Below are positions 51,416-61,048 of a stretch of 64,000 bases of DNA, in pieces (the stretch's first letter is position 1; each line of letters opens with the position of its first letter). The stretch lies in NCBI RefSeq assembly GCF_001856665.1, contig NZ_CP017781.1, positions 2,744,001 to 2,808,000 of the forward strand, read 5' to 3'. The notes below the pieces were generated by a model. That model had not been told where the DNA came from, searched no databases, and was given only the letters and a program-made list of their open reading frames with translations. The position numbers and the translations under genes are program-made. The stretch is from Rhodobacter xanthinilyticus. Its GTDB lineage: Bacteria; Pseudomonadota; Alphaproteobacteria; Rhodobacterales; Rhodobacteraceae.

Positions 51416-52792
51416 TCACGGAAGCGTCTTGCCCGGGTTCAAGATCCCCCGCGGGTCGAGCGCGGCCTTGATCGCGCGCATCACCTCGAGCGCGACCGGG
51501 TTCTTGTGCGCCGCCATCGTCGGGCGCTTCGAGAGCCCGACCCCATGCTCGGCCGAGAAACTGCCCCCCAGCGCCACCGCCTCCTCGGCCACTGCCGCGC
51601 GGATTGTGTCGCGCAAACCGGCGTCGTCGCGCGTCGGATAGGCGGTATAATGGATATTGCCATCGCCCAGATGCGCAATCACCAACTCCTCCGCCCCCGG
51701 GTCGAGCACCGCAAGCCGCGCCGTCATCCGGTGCAGGAAGGTCTCCAGCCGGTCGAGCGGGAAAGCCACATCGGTATCGACGAGATTGGGCGTCGTGAAG
51801 GTGATCTCGGCCGCTGATTCGCGCATCAGCCAGAGCTTGCGCCGCTGCGCCTCGCTCCCCGCGATCACCGCATCGCCGATCAGCCCCGCCTCGAGCGCAC
51901 CGCCGAGGATCTCCTCGAGAAGCGCGCTCGGGCTCTCATCGGCCCGCGTCGAGGCGATCTCGATCAGGATATTGACCGGCTGCGGCGGGAACGGGCAGGC
52001 AAGCTCCGGCTTGAGCCGCGCGAGCCGGTCCATGTAGCGCGCGGGCATGAATTCAAACGCCTCGACCGCGCCGCCCGACCCCGCCTGCACCCGGTTGAGC
52101 AGATCGAGCGCAACCTCGAGGCTCTCGACCCCGATCAGCGCCGTGCCATAGCCCGCCGGCGCCGGCACGAGCTTGAGCACGGCGGCGGTGATCACACCGA
52201 GCGTCCCCTCCGCCCCGATCATCAGATCGCGCAGGTCATAGCCCGTGTTATCCTTGTGCAACTCGGTCATCAGATCCATCACCCGACCGTCGGCCAACAC
52301 CACCTCGAGCCCGAGACACAGCGCGCGCGCCGAGCCATGGCGCACCACATTCGAGCCCCCCGCATTGGTCGAGAGAAAGCCCCCGACCATCGCCGAGCCC
52401 TTCGCCCCGAAAGTCAGCGGGAAGACGAGCCCCGCCTCCGCCGCCACCTCATGCAGCCGCTCGAGCACCACGCCCGCCTCCGCCACCACCGTGCGCGTCG
52501 CCGCGTTCAGCCCCCGCACCCGATTGAGCCGCGCCAGCGAAAGCATCAGCGCCCCCTCGGCATGAGTGCCGCCATTGAGCCCGGTATTGCCGCCCACCGG
52601 CACCACCGCCACCCCCGCCGCCGAGGCCAGCCGCATCACCGCCGCCACCTCCGCCGTCGACCCCGGCCGCGCCACCGCCAGCGGCGTCCAATGATAATGC
52701 CCGGTCCATTCGCGCCCGAACCCGGCAGCCTCCGCCCCGGTCAGAACCTGCGCCGCACCGATTTCCGCCCGCAATGCCTCGAGAAACGCCAT
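51416..52792 (-). CDS. FAD-linked D-2-hydroxyacid dehydrogenase (GlcD/D2HGDH-like)
   Basis: The protein has 458 residues from ATG 52792 after GGGAGGGG. The PP-loop FAD domain is visible ([40 protein letters not shown]). The cap domain has the conserved [13 protein letters not shown], and the C-terminus reads [14 protein letters not shown]. These enzymes oxidise D-lactate, glycolate or D-2-hydroxyglutarate. A specific substrate cannot be set. It lies upstream of hemC, with repeat A4 between. Confidence 0.88.
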   Translation of the reverse strand: MAFLEALRAEIGAAQVLTGAEAAGFGREWTGHYHWTPLAVARPGSTAEVAAVMRLASAAGVAVVPVGGNTGLNGGTHAEGALMLSLARLNRVRGLNAATRTVVAEAGVVLERLHEVAAEAGLVFPLTFGAKGSAMVGGFLSTNAGGSNVVRHGSARALCLGLEVVLADGRVMDLMTELHKDNTGYDLRDLMIGAEGTLGVITAAVLKLVPAPAGYGTALIGVESLEVALDLLNRVQAGSGGAVEAFEFMPARYMDRLARLKPELACPFPPQPVNILIEIASTRADESPSALLEEILGGALEAGLIGDAVIAGSEAQRRKLWLMRESAAEITFTTPNLVDTDVAFPLDRLETFLHRMTARLAVLDPGAEELVIAHLGDGNIHYTAYPTRDDAGLRDTIRAAVAEEAVALGGSFSAEHGVGLSKRPTMAAHKNPVALEVMRAIKAALDPRGILNPGKTLP

Positions 52793-52832
52793 ATCCCCTC
52801 CCGGCCGCCCGCCCGCCCCCACCGTCGATTTT

Positions 52833-52897
52833 GCGTATTTTTGCCAAGAAGAAGAGGAGAGCCCTGCGCTTCTTCTTGGCCGAAATACGCAAATTCC
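52833..52897. repeat. Palindromic repeat family A, copy 4
   Basis: The left arm contains GCGTATTTTTGCCAAGAAGA (52833-52852). The right arm contains CTTCTTCTTGGCCGAAATAC (52869-52888) followed by GCAAATTCC. The spacer is short (about 13 bases). It lies between two same-strand genes. Confidence 0.85.
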
Positions 52898-52930
52898 GCC
52901 CTACTCAGCCGCGAACGGCCGAGCAAAGGC

Positions 52931-53887
52931 TCAGCCGCGCCAGTCGAAAAAGCCCTTCGGCGCGAGGCCGAGAAGCTCGCGCGCGAGATCCGCGCCGAGC
53001 TCGGCCGCGTCGGAGATCGCCCCGCGCCGCTCGCCCGCAATCGCCTCCGAGCCATCGGGGCGCAAGATCTCGCCGCGCAGCCAGATCGCGCCGCCTTCGA
53101 GGATCGCAAGCCCCGCGATCGGCGTCTCGCAGGAGCCGTCGAGGGTCGCGAGGAAGGCGCGCTCGGCCGCGAGCCGCTCGCCCGTCGGGCGGTCGTGGAT
53201 CGGCGCGAGCAGCGCGGCGGTCGCGCCATCGGCGCCGCGCCGCTCGATCCCGATCGCACCCTGCGCCACGGCGGGCAGCATCTCCTCGGGCGCGATCGCC
53301 GAGCGCGCGACCTCGGCCATACCGAGCCGGTTCAGCCCCGCCATCGCGAGGAAGGTCGCCTCGGCCACCCCCTCGGAGAGCTTCTTCATCCGGGTCTGCA
53401 CATTGCCGCGGAACTCGACCATTCTGAGATCGGGGCGGCGATTGGCGAGCTGCGCGCGCCGGCGCAGGCTCGAGGAGCCCACCACCGCGCCCTCGGGCAG
53501 ATCCATCAGCCGCGCGACCTTGGGCGAGACGAAGGCATCGCGCACATCCTCGCGCGGCAGGTAGCAATCGAGCACCAACCCCTCGGGCTGCGCGACCGGC
53601 ATATCCTTCATCGAATGGACCGCGATATCGATCCGCCCGGCGAGCATCGCCTCCTCGATCTCCTTGGTGAAGAGCCCCTTGCCGCCCAGTTCCTTGAGCG
53701 GCTTGTCCGCGGCGATCAGCGCGGCATTGTCGCCCGTGGTCTTGATCACCACGATCTCGAAGGCGCCCTCGGGCAGGCCATGCGCGGCCATCAGCCGGCG
53801 GCGGGTCTCATGGGCCTGCGCCAGCGCCAGAGGGCTGCCGCGCGTGCCGATCTTCAGCGGGTCCGTTTCGGAGGGCATCTTGGTCAT
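52931..53887 (-). CDS. hemC: Porphobilinogen deaminase (hydroxymethylbilane synthase)
   Basis: The protein has 318 residues from ATG 53887. It starts with [17 protein letters not shown]. The dipyrromethane cofactor cysteine is in [14 protein letters not shown]. Substrate loops ([11 protein letters not shown]) are intact. It polymerises four porphobilinogens to the linear tetrapyrrole. It is divergent from hemE with a 108-base gap. Confidence 0.97.
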   Translation of the reverse strand: MTKMPSETDPLKIGTRGSPLALAQAHETRRRLMAAHGLPEGAFEIVVIKTTGDNAALIAADKPLKELGGKGLFTKEIEEAMLAGRIDIAVHSMKDMPVAQPEGLVLDCYLPREDVRDAFVSPKVARLMDLPEGAVVGSSSLRRRAQLANRRPDLRMVEFRGNVQTRMKKLSEGVAEATFLAMAGLNRLGMAEVARSAIAPEEMLPAVAQGAIGIERRGADGATAALLAPIHDRPTGERLAAERAFLATLDGSCETPIAGLAILEGGAIWLRGEILRPDGSEAIAGERRGAISDAAELGADLARELLGLAPKGFFDWRG

Positions 53888-53995
53888 GGCCAAGCGATAG
53901 CTGCGGCAAACGGCCCGCGCAAGCGGTGCGTGCGGCGCCCGCGCTTGACATCGCGCCGCAGGGCAGGCTTTTGGGGGGCAACCGAGGAGACCGAG
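53888..53995. promoter_or_regulatory. Divergent hemC/hemE control region
   Basis: A perfect -35 TTGACA lies at 53945-53950 for hemE, followed at 17 bases by a poor -10 (CTTTTG, 53968-53973). I see no FnrL (TTGAT-N4-ATCAA) site here, so oxygen control is not supported by the sequence. Confidence 0.4.
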
Positions 53996-55027
53996 ATGAC
54001 CGACAAGACGATCCTGCGCGCCCTGAAGGGCGAGGTTCTGCCCACGCCGCCGGTGTGGATGATGCGCCAGGCCGGCCGCTACCTGCCCGAATATCGCGCG
54101 ACGCGCGCCCAGGCCGGGGATTTCCTGTCGTTGTGCTACAATTCCGAGCTCGCCGCCGAGGTGACGCTGCAACCGATCCGCCGCTACGGGTTCGACGCGG
54201 CGATTCTCTTCGCCGATATCTTGCTCCTGCCGCAGGCGCTCGGCGTCGATCTGTGGTTCGAGACCGGCGAGGGCCCGCGGATGTCGACCACCACGACGGC
54301 GGCCGAGCTCGCCGCCCTGAAAGCGCCCGGCGATGTGCATGAGAAACTCGCGCCGATCTATGAAACCGTGAAGATCCTGCGCCGCGAGCTGCCGCGCGAG
54401 ACCACGCTGATCGGCTTTGCGGGCGCGCCCTGGACGGTCGCGACCTACATGATCGCCGGCCGCGGCACGCGCGATCAGGGCCCCGCCCATGCGCTCAAGG
54501 CCGCCGACCGCGCGACCTTCGCGGGGATCATCGACCTGCTCACCGAAGCCACGATCGAATATCTCAGCCAGCAGGTCGTCGCCGGCGCCGAGGTGATCAA
54601 GCTCTTCGACAGCTGGGCAGGCAGCCTCAAGGGCCAGGATTTCGAGGACTTCGCCGTGGCGCCCGCCGCGCGGATCATCGCCGCGCTGAAATCGCGCTTC
54701 CCCGGTCTGCCGATCATCGCCTTCCCGCGCGAGGCGGGCGAGGGTTATGTCGGGTTTGCGCAGAAAACCGGCGCCGATTGTGTCGCGATCGACAATTCGG
54801 TCTCGGCCGACTGGGCGGCGGCCAATGTGCAAAAGGACGGCTGCGTGCAGGGCAACCTCGACCCGCGCCATATGGTCACCGGCGGCGTGGCGCTCGTTGA
54901 GGCCACCCGCGAGGTGGTGCGCGCCTTCTCGAAGGGGCCGCATATCTTCAACCTCGGCCATGGCATCACCCCCGATGCCGACCCGGAGAATGTCGCGCTC
55001 ATGATCGAGACGATCCGCAAGGGCTAA
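53996..55027 (+). CDS. hemE: Uroporphyrinogen decarboxylase
   Basis: The protein has 343 residues from ATG 53996 after GAGGAG. The two family signatures are intact: [12 protein letters not shown] at the start and [16 protein letters not shown] in the middle. It decarboxylates uroporphyrinogen III to coproporphyrinogen III, two steps after HemC. Its transcript ends at a half-repeat terminator. hemF follows after the helicase. Confidence 0.97.
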   Translation: MTDKTILRALKGEVLPTPPVWMMRQAGRYLPEYRATRAQAGDFLSLCYNSELAAEVTLQPIRRYGFDAAILFADILLLPQALGVDLWFETGEGPRMSTTTTAAELAALKAPGDVHEKLAPIYETVKILRRELPRETTLIGFAGAPWTVATYMIAGRGTRDQGPAHALKAADRATFAGIIDLLTEATIEYLSQQVVAGAEVIKLFDSWAGSLKGQDFEDFAVAPAARIIAALKSRFPGLPIIAFPREAGEGYVGFAQKTGADCVAIDNSVSADWAAANVQKDGCVQGNLDPRHMVTGGVALVEATREVVRAFSKGPHIFNLGHGITPDADPENVALMIETIRKG

Positions 55028-55040
55028 GCCGCGGAAAAGA

Positions 55041-55083
55041 GCGTATTTTTGCCAAGAAGAAGGGGGCCGGAGCCCCCTTTTTC
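55041..55083 (+). terminator. Half copy of repeat family A with terminator hairpin
   Basis: The left half of the family A arm (GCGTATTTTTGCCAAGAAGA, 55041-55060) is followed by an 8-bp stem (55060-55067 with 55072-55079, loop CGGA) and five T. It sits between convergent hemE and helicase genes; on the minus strand the TTCTTCTT of the repeat arm serves as the T-rich tract. Confidence 0.85.
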
Positions 55084-57067
55084 ATGCGCCTTTGCGCGGG
55101 CCTTTCGGGGCGAATTTGCCGCCCTTCAGCGCGGGCTTGGCGCCAAATTTCGCGCCCGGTTTGGCGCCCGGTTTGGCGCCGGGCTTGGCGTCGAATTTCG
55201 CCTTGGGCTTGCCCTCGAACTTCGGCTTGGCCTCATAGCCGCCCTTGCCCTCGAACTTCGGTTTGCCCTCGTATTTGGGCTTGGCCGGGCGCCCCTCGGC
55301 GGCGGCGGCGCCATGGCCGCCCTCACGCGCCCAGGGCGCGGCCTTGCGGGCCTTGGGCGCATAGCCCTCGCCCTCTTCGCGCGGGCCGCCCTTGCGATGG
55401 GGCTTCTTCGGGCCACGGGCATCGCCGCCTTCGCGCCAGCGCGCAGGCTTCGGCGCGGGCCGGTCGAGCCCCTCGGGGGCGGCGGCCATCGGCTCGACGA
55501 AACATTTGTCCTCGAGCCGTTTGGAGGGCCCGAGCCCGGCCGCGAAGCGGCTCGCCGCCTCGGCATGGATCTGCACGAAAGTCTCGCTCTCCTGCACGCG
55601 GATCATCCCGATATCGCGCCGCGTCAGATCGCCAACCCGGCACAGCATCGGCAAAAGCCATTTCGGATCAACATATTGATCATGGCCCATCGCGAGCCGG
55701 AACCAGGCCGCATTCTCGAATTCATTGCGCGCGCGGGGCTTCGGCCCCTCGGCGGTGACCGGCACCAGATCCTCGGGCGCCGACCGCCCGGCGCGGAAAT
55801 TGCGCAGCACCGCCGCCGCGAGTTGACGCGGCTCGAAGGTCGCCAGGAGCCGCTCGATCCCGTCGAGCTCATCCGCCGTCGCCGGCTCAAGGATCACCGG
55901 CTCGCGCAACAGCCGCTCCCCATCGCGCGCGAGGATCTCATCGGGCCCCGGCGCCGCCTCCCAGGTCGCGTTGATCTGCGCCTCGCGCAACAGCCGCTCG
56001 GCCTTGGTGCGCACATTGAGCGGCACCACGAGCGCCGAGATCCCCTTCGAGCCCGCACGCCCCGTCCGCCCCGAGCGGTGCAGCATCGCCTCGCGGTTTT
56101 GCGGCAGATCGGCGTGGATCACGAGCTCGAGCCCCGGCAGGTCGATGCCGCGCGCGGCCACATCGGTCGCGATACAGACCCGCGCCCGCCCGTCGCGCAT
56201 CATCTGCAGCGCGCGCGAGCGCTCGTCCTGGGTCAGCTCCCCCGAGAGCGCCACCACCGAGAACCCGCGGTTCAGAAGCTTGCCGGTCAGATGCGTCACC
56301 GCCGCCCGCGTCGAGCAAAACACGATCGCCCGCTCCGCCTCATGGAACCGCAGCAGGTTCACGATCGCATTCTCGCGGTCGGATTTGTCGACCAGACAGG
56401 CGCGATAATCGATATCGGCGTGCTGGCTCTTCGCCGCGATCGTCGAGATCCGCTCGGCATCGCGCTGATACGTCGTGGCCAGCCGCGCGATCTCGGGCGA
56501 AACCGTCGCCGAGAACATCAGCGTGCGCCGCGCCTCGGGCGCCCCTTCGAGAATGAATTCAAGGTCTTCGCGGAAGCCGAGATCGAGCATCTCATCGGCC
56601 TCGTCGAGCACCACGACCGAGAGCGCCGAGAGATCGAGCGCCCCGCGCCGGATATGGTCGCAAATCCGCCCGGGCGTGCCCACCACGATATGCGCCCCCC
56701 GCTCGAGCGCGCGCCGCTCGGCCCGCGCGTCCATACCGCCCACCGCCCCGGTGATCACCGCACCCGCCTGCGCGAAAAGCCAGGAGAGCTCGCGGCTGAC
56801 CTGCTGCGCAAGCTCGCGCGTCGGCGCAATGATCAGCCCGCGCGGCAGATCGGCGTAAGGCGAGAGCCCGCCATCGGCCATCAGCTCCTGCGCCATCGCC
56901 AGACCGAAGGCCACCGTCTTGCCCGACCCGGTCTGCGCCGACACCAGAAGATCGCGCCCCGCCAGCTCCGGCTGCGACACCGCCTCCTGCACCGGCGTAA
57001 GCGCCGCATAGCCCTTCGCGGCCAGCGCCTCGTTGAGCGCCGCGGGGAGATGTTCGAACTGGGTCAT
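55082..57067 (-). CDS. DEAD-box RNA helicase with DbpA domain and basic repeat tail
   Basis: The protein has 661 residues. AQTGSGKT is at 44-51, then PTRELA, DEAD (155-158), SAT and HRSGRTGRAGSKG. A DbpA RNA-binding domain follows near residue 460-530 (IGMIRVQESETFVQIHAEAA). The last 130 residues are a low-complexity tail of repeated EGKPKFEGK and AKPGAKPG units, strongly basic. It probably acts on ribosome assembly or structured mRNA, as CsdA and DbpA do. Confidence 0.92.
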   Translation of the reverse strand: MTQFEHLPAALNEALAAKGYAALTPVQEAVSQPELAGRDLLVSAQTGSGKTVAFGLAMAQELMADGGLSPYADLPRGLIIAPTRELAQQVSRELSWLFAQAGAVITGAVGGMDARAERRALERGAHIVVGTPGRICDHIRRGALDLSALSVVVLDEADEMLDLGFREDLEFILEGAPEARRTLMFSATVSPEIARLATTYQRDAERISTIAAKSQHADIDYRACLVDKSDRENAIVNLLRFHEAERAIVFCSTRAAVTHLTGKLLNRGFSVVALSGELTQDERSRALQMMRDGRARVCIATDVAARGIDLPGLELVIHADLPQNREAMLHRSGRTGRAGSKGISALVVPLNVRTKAERLLREAQINATWEAAPGPDEILARDGERLLREPVILEPATADELDGIERLLATFEPRQLAAAVLRNFRAGRSAPEDLVPVTAEGPKPRARNEFENAAWFRLAMGHDQYVDPKWLLPMLCRVGDLTRRDIGMIRVQESETFVQIHAEAASRFAAGLGPSKRLEDKCFVEPMAAAPEGLDRPAPKPARWREGGDARGPKKPHRKGGPREEGEGYAPKARKAAPWAREGGHGAAAAEGRPAKPKYEGKPKFEGKGGYEAKPKFEGKPKAKFDAKPGAKPGAKPGAKFGAKPALKGGKFAPKGPRKGA

Positions 57068-57132
57068 GTCAGGAGCTTTCGGAGAGGCGGAAAGCGCGCG
57101 TTCTAGACCTTTTCCCCCCTAAAGGAAAGCCC

Positions 57133-57187
57133 CTTTCAACGATGCCCAAATATCCCGGGGGAGCGCAAGCGGGGGCAGAGCCCCCTC
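57133..57187. repeat. Half copy of palindromic repeat family B with GC hairpin
   Basis: The arm CTTTCAACGATGCCCAAATA (57133-57152) matches the half copy at 2546. GGGGGCAGAGCCCCC (57171-57185) follows as a hairpin. It lies after the hemF stop, between hemF and the helicase start (both on the minus strand). Confidence 0.7.
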
Positions 57188-57192
57188 CCCCC

Positions 57193-58074
57193 TCACGGCC
57201 AGCGCGCCAGCGGCGGCAGGCTCATCAGCACCGCATCGGCGTTATGCCCGGTCTCGAGCCCGAATTTCGTGCCCCGGTCATAGACGAGATTATACTCGGC
57301 ATAGAGCCCGCGATGAATGAGCTGCGCCTCGCGGTCGGCCTCGGAGGCCGGCGTGCCGAGCCGCCGCTCGGTCACCGGCACGAAAGCCGGCAAGAACGCC
57401 TCGCCCACCGCCCGGGTAAAGGCGAAATCCGCCTCCCAGTCGCCGGTGTTGAGATCATCATAGAAAATCCCGCCAACGCCCCGCGCCCGCCCGCGATGGG
57501 GCACGAAGAAATACTCATCCGCCCAGGCCTTGAAACGCGGGTAATAGCCCGCATCATGCGCCTCGCAGGCCGCGCGCAGCGTGTCATGGAAATGCGCGGT
57601 ATCCTCGGCATATTCGAGACAGGGGTTGAGATCGGCGCCGCCGCCGAACCACCACGCCCCCGGCGTCCAGAACATCCGCGTATTCATATGCACCGCCGGC
57701 GTATGCGGGTTTTGCATATGCGCCACGAGACTGATGCCGCTCGCCCAGAACCGCGGATCCTCCGCCATCCCCGGCACACCGCGCGCCGCCATCGCCGCCT
57801 GCGCCCGCGGCGCCAGCGTGCCCCAGACGGTCGAGATATTGACGCCGACCTTCTCGAACACCCGCCCGCCGCGCATCACCGACATCTTGCCGCCGCCATG
57901 ATCCTCGCCCTCGGGGCCCTTGCGGGTGGTCGGCGTGACCTCGAACCGCCCCGGCGCGCCGGCCCCGGGCCCGGCGTCCTCGAGCGCCTCGAACCGCGCC
58001 ACGATCCGGTCGCGCAGCTCGGAGAACCACGCGCTCGCCCGCGCCTTGCGCTCGGTGAAATCAATATCGGTCAT
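57193..58074 (-). CDS. hemF: Oxygen-dependent coproporphyrinogen III oxidase
   Basis: The protein has 293 residues from ATG 58074 after GGGAG. The diagnostic FTPGAWWFGGGADLNPCLEY block is intact (written without its C-terminal half), and HRGRARGVGGIFYDDLNTGD follows. It oxidises coproporphyrinogen III to protoporphyrinogen IX using O2. It lies near hemC and hemE, so much of late haem synthesis is local. Confidence 0.97.
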   Translation of the reverse strand: MTDIDFTERKARASAWFSELRDRIVARFEALEDAGPGAGAPGRFEVTPTTRKGPEGEDHGGGKMSVMRGGRVFEKVGVNISTVWGTLAPRAQAAMAARGVPGMAEDPRFWASGISLVAHMQNPHTPAVHMNTRMFWTPGAWWFGGGADLNPCLEYAEDTAHFHDTLRAACEAHDAGYYPRFKAWADEYFFVPHRGRARGVGGIFYDDLNTGDWEADFAFTRAVGEAFLPAFVPVTERRLGTPASEADREAQLIHRGLYAEYNLVYDRGTKFGLETGHNADAVLMSLPPLARWP

Positions 58075-58174
58075 GTCGCGCTCCCTTTTGGCCCTCCTTA
58101 GCAGGCCACCGCGCGGGCGGGAATTGCGTTTTCGTCGCGCCCGCGTCAGGATGGGCGCAATTTCGGAGACCCAC

Positions 58175-58579
58175 ATGCGCCTCGCTCTCGCCTCGCTCGC
58201 CGCCCTCGCCCTTCTCGCCGCCTGCGGCACGCCGCAAGAACAATGCATCTACCGCGCCACCCGCGAGACGCAAAACCTCGAGCGGCTGCTGGCCGAGGTC
58301 GAGGGCAATCTCGCGCGCGGCTACGCCTGGGAGAGCTATGAGGTGCCGGTCACCCGCTGGGAGGTCTGCGGCACCCGCACCATCACCCGCCCGAACGGCA
58401 CCGTGATCGAAAAGCCCGAGCGCTGCCTCGTCGAGGATACCATCACCCGCCAGCGCCAGATCGCCATCGACCCCGGCGCCGAGGAGCGCAAGGCCGCCGG
58501 GCTGCGCGCCAAGATCCGCGCGATTGGCCCTCAGATGCGCGCCAATATCGCGGCCTGCAAGGCGACCTACCCGGAATAA
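58175..58579 (+). CDS. Lipoprotein of unknown function
   Basis: The protein has 134 residues from ATG 58175 after CGGAGA. A lipoprotein signal ends at Cys17 (LASLAALALLAACGTP). The mature part has CIYRATRETQNLERLLAEVE and VCGTRTITRPNGTVIEKPERC, cysteine-containing and probably periplasmic. I recognise no family. An ATG 24 bases upstream is less likely. Confidence 0.75.
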   Translation: MRLALASLAALALLAACGTPQEQCIYRATRETQNLERLLAEVEGNLARGYAWESYEVPVTRWEVCGTRTITRPNGTVIEKPERCLVEDTITRQRQIAIDPGAEERKAAGLRAKIRAIGPQMRANIAACKATYPE

Positions 58580-58623
58580 GCCGCGCTTATTCCGGGGCGG
58601 GCGCGTTAAATTTACTTAATGGC

Positions 58624-59433
58624 TCAGTAGACCGGCACCGCGATCGGGTCGATCACCGAACGCCCGCCGTCGACCTGGATCACCTGGCCGGTGACGAAGC
58701 CCGCGCCCGAGGAGGCGAGATATTGCACCGTCTCGGCAAGCTCCGAAGGCGGCGCGATGCGGCCCATCGGCGTGCCCGCGACAATCGCCTCGCGCCAATC
58801 GCCGTTTTCCTTCAGCGCGGCCTGCAAGGACGCACTCATAACCGAGGCGAAGGAGACGCCATTGACCCGGATCCGATACGGCGCGAGCGCGACCGCGAGG
58901 CTGCGCGTCGCCTGATCCTGCGCCGCGCAAGCGATCGAATAGGCCAGCAGCTCAGGCTGGGCGCGCTGCGCCGCCAGCGTCGAGACATTGATGATCGTGC
59001 CCACCTCGCCGGTCGTGCGATTTTCCTTTTCCGCGAGCGAAATCATCCGCTTGGCGGTCATCTGCGAGAGCCGCAGCGCGCCCATCATGTTCTGGCGCAA
59101 CATATCCTCGAGCACATCCTGGATCGGCTCGAGCGGGTCGCAGGGCGCGAAAGCGCGCGCCGAGTTGATCAGGATATCGATCCGGTCATAGGCATCGACG
59201 GTCGCCGAGAGCAGGTTGTTCACCGTCAGCTTCTGGCACAGATCGCCCGCGAAAATCCGCACCGGGCCATCATTGCGCGCCTCGTCGCCGAATTCGGCGT
59301 TGAGCTTGGCCTCGTCGATATCGGCACACATCACATGCGCGCCGCGGTCGATGAAATGGCGCGCGATCGCGAGGCCGATGCCATGCGCCGCGCCGGTGAT
59401 GATCGCGGTCTTGCCGGTGATTGCGAGCGACAT
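58624..59433 (-). CDS. SDR-family protein with altered active site
   Basis: The protein has 269 residues with a Rossmann motif (GAAHGIG at 14-20) and a typical C-terminus (FVTGQVIQVDGGRSV). Ser151 and Tyr165 of the catalytic triad are present, but the YxxxK lysine is Cys169 (YSIAC). The NNAG motif is replaced by NSARA near 90. It is therefore probably a divergent or non-catalytic SDR. The substrate is unknown. It is convergent with the lipoprotein gene at 58175-58579. Confidence 0.86.
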   Translation of the reverse strand: MSLAITGKTAIITGAAHGIGLAIARHFIDRGAHVMCADIDEAKLNAEFGDEARNDGPVRIFAGDLCQKLTVNNLLSATVDAYDRIDILINSARAFAPCDPLEPIQDVLEDMLRQNMMGALRLSQMTAKRMISLAEKENRTTGEVGTIINVSTLAAQRAQPELLAYSIACAAQDQATRSLAVALAPYRIRVNGVSFASVMSASLQAALKENGDWREAIVAGTPMGRIAPPSELAETVQYLASSGAGFVTGQVIQVDGGRSVIDPIAVPVY

Positions 59434-59472
59434 GCGGGTCTCCTGATCAGGTGACGGGCGTTTTAACCGAAA

Positions 59473-60540
59473 TTAACGCCGCGGGCGAGGGGCGCGACGG
59501 CGTGACGCGACGGCGCGCGGCGCCTCGGGGGCCGCGCGCAGCGGGGCCTTGGTGGCGCCGGCGATCGGCTTCGCGGCGCGGATCAGCTTGAAGCCGCCAT
59601 CGCCGCCGATCTCCTCGACCTCATGGAACAGCCCGCGCAGCGCCTCTTCATAGGGCAGGTGGCGGTTCGCGACCATCCAGAGCGTGCCCGACAGCGACAA
59701 AAGCCCCGCCGCGGCGCGGATGAACGCCAGCCCGAGCCCCGGATCGGCCGCCCGCGCGGCATGGAACGGCGGGTTCATCACGATCCCGGAATAGCGATTT
59801 TCCGATGTATACCGCGTCGCATCGGCCCAGATGAACCGCGCGCGGGGGTCAGAAATGTTCTTTTTCGAACAATCGAGCGCGGCATGCTCCGCCTCGATCA
59901 GATCGAGGCTCTCGACCCCTTCGCGCGCCAGAACCTGCGCCGAGAGCCAGCCCCAGCCGGCGCCGAGATCGGCCATCCGGCCGGGCAGTTTCGCCGGAAG
60001 CGCCGCCGCGAGCAGCGCCGAGCCGCGATCCACGCCATCGGCCGAGAACACCCCCGGCAGGGTCACAAACCCGGGCGCCGGGTGGCCCTCGACCGCGCGC
60101 CAGGCCTCCGGCGCGGGGGCGCCGGCGCGGAAGGCGAAGATCTTGCCATGGGCCTTGGCGATCGGGTCGGAGACCTCGGTCCAGCTGCGCAGATCGCGCA
60201 GGACCGAATCGACGCCATCATGTTTCACGCCATCGACCCAGATCGGCCCGCCCGGCACCACCCGCGCCGCCGCCTCGAACAGGATCGCGCGCGCCTCGGC
60301 CTTGGCGCGGGGCAGGAAGACCACCGCCGCCGCATAGCCCTCACCCGGCGTCGGGCGGGTCTTGATGCCCTTGGCCTCGAGCGCCGCGGCATCGGGGGCA
60401 AAACCCTGCACCGCCTCGAGCCGGGCTTTGGGCAGATCGGACAGATCGGTCTCGGCGGTCGGGCGAAACAGCGCGATCACCCCCTCGGACGGGAGGGCCT
60501 CAGGCGCAGCAAGCGCCAGCGACAGACGGGGATGCGACAT
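59473..60540 (-). CDS. rsmC: RsmC-like rRNA methyltransferase
   Basis: The protein has 355 residues. The N-terminal pseudo-methyltransferase half lacks motifs; the C-terminal half has motif I (MADLGAGWGWLSAQVLAREG) and the catalytic IVMNPPFHAARA motif of N2-guanine methyltransferases. RsmC methylates 16S rRNA G1207; RlmG has the same layout, so the target is inferred. A basic, proline-rich tail follows. Confidence 0.82.
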   Translation of the reverse strand: MSHPRLSLALAAPEALPSEGVIALFRPTAETDLSDLPKARLEAVQGFAPDAAALEAKGIKTRPTPGEGYAAAVVFLPRAKAEARAILFEAAARVVPGGPIWVDGVKHDGVDSVLRDLRSWTEVSDPIAKAHGKIFAFRAGAPAPEAWRAVEGHPAPGFVTLPGVFSADGVDRGSALLAAALPAKLPGRMADLGAGWGWLSAQVLAREGVESLDLIEAEHAALDCSKKNISDPRARFIWADATRYTSENRYSGIVMNPPFHAARAADPGLGLAFIRAAAGLLSLSGTLWMVANRHLPYEEALRGLFHEVEEIGGDGGFKLIRAAKPIAGATKAPLRAAPEAPRAVASRRRAPRPRR

Positions 60541-60569
60541 CGGACCTCACAAGACCGGATGCGGCCCGG

Positions 60570-60911
60570 TCATTCCTTTTCCATGGTGCATTGCAGCGGG
60601 TGCTGGTGGCGGCGCGAGAACTCCATCACCTGCGTGACCTTGGTCTCGGCGACCTCATAGGAGAACACGCCCACCACCGCGAGGCCCTTTTTATGGACCA
60701 TCAGCATGATCTCGAAGGCCTGCGCATGATCGAGGTGGAAGAACCGCTCGAGGATATGCACGACGAATTCCATCGGGGTGAAATCGTCGTTGAGCAGCAA
60801 GACCTTGTACATCGGCGGGCGCTGCGTCTTCGGGCGCGTCTTCAGAGCGAGGCCGAGATCGTTCTCGGCATCGTTCTCTTGATCGGCCATCATATGGACG
60901 GGCTCGCGCAT
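60570..60911 (-). CDS. clpS: ClpS adaptor protein
   Basis: The protein has 113 residues from ATG 60911; ATG 60893 or 60890 are alternatives. The conserved block ([20 protein letters not shown], then [20 protein letters not shown]) binds N-degron residues, and it delivers proteins to ClpAP. clpA is not in the window. A TATATT hexamer at 60945-60950 on the minus strand fits its -10. Confidence 0.93.
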   Translation of the reverse strand: MREPVHMMADQENDAENDLGLALKTRPKTQRPPMYKVLLLNDDFTPMEFVVHILERFFHLDHAQAFEIMLMVHKKGLAVVGVFSYEVAETKVTQVMEFSRRHQHPLQCTMEKE

Positions 60912-61048
60912 CACTCTCGCAGGAATCGGGTGGGTCTCAGAGCGAATATAGGGAGATCGTCACGGTTGAAAACCCTTTGAGCGAAAGGAATTGCGTTTTC
61001 CGCCGCGTTCGGGCCCGATAGCGCCGCGCAAGGCCGGGAGTTGACGGA

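Noticed and set aside
53888-53995. FnrL site controlling hemC/hemE
   Set aside because: No TTGAT-N4-ATCAA match within the gap.
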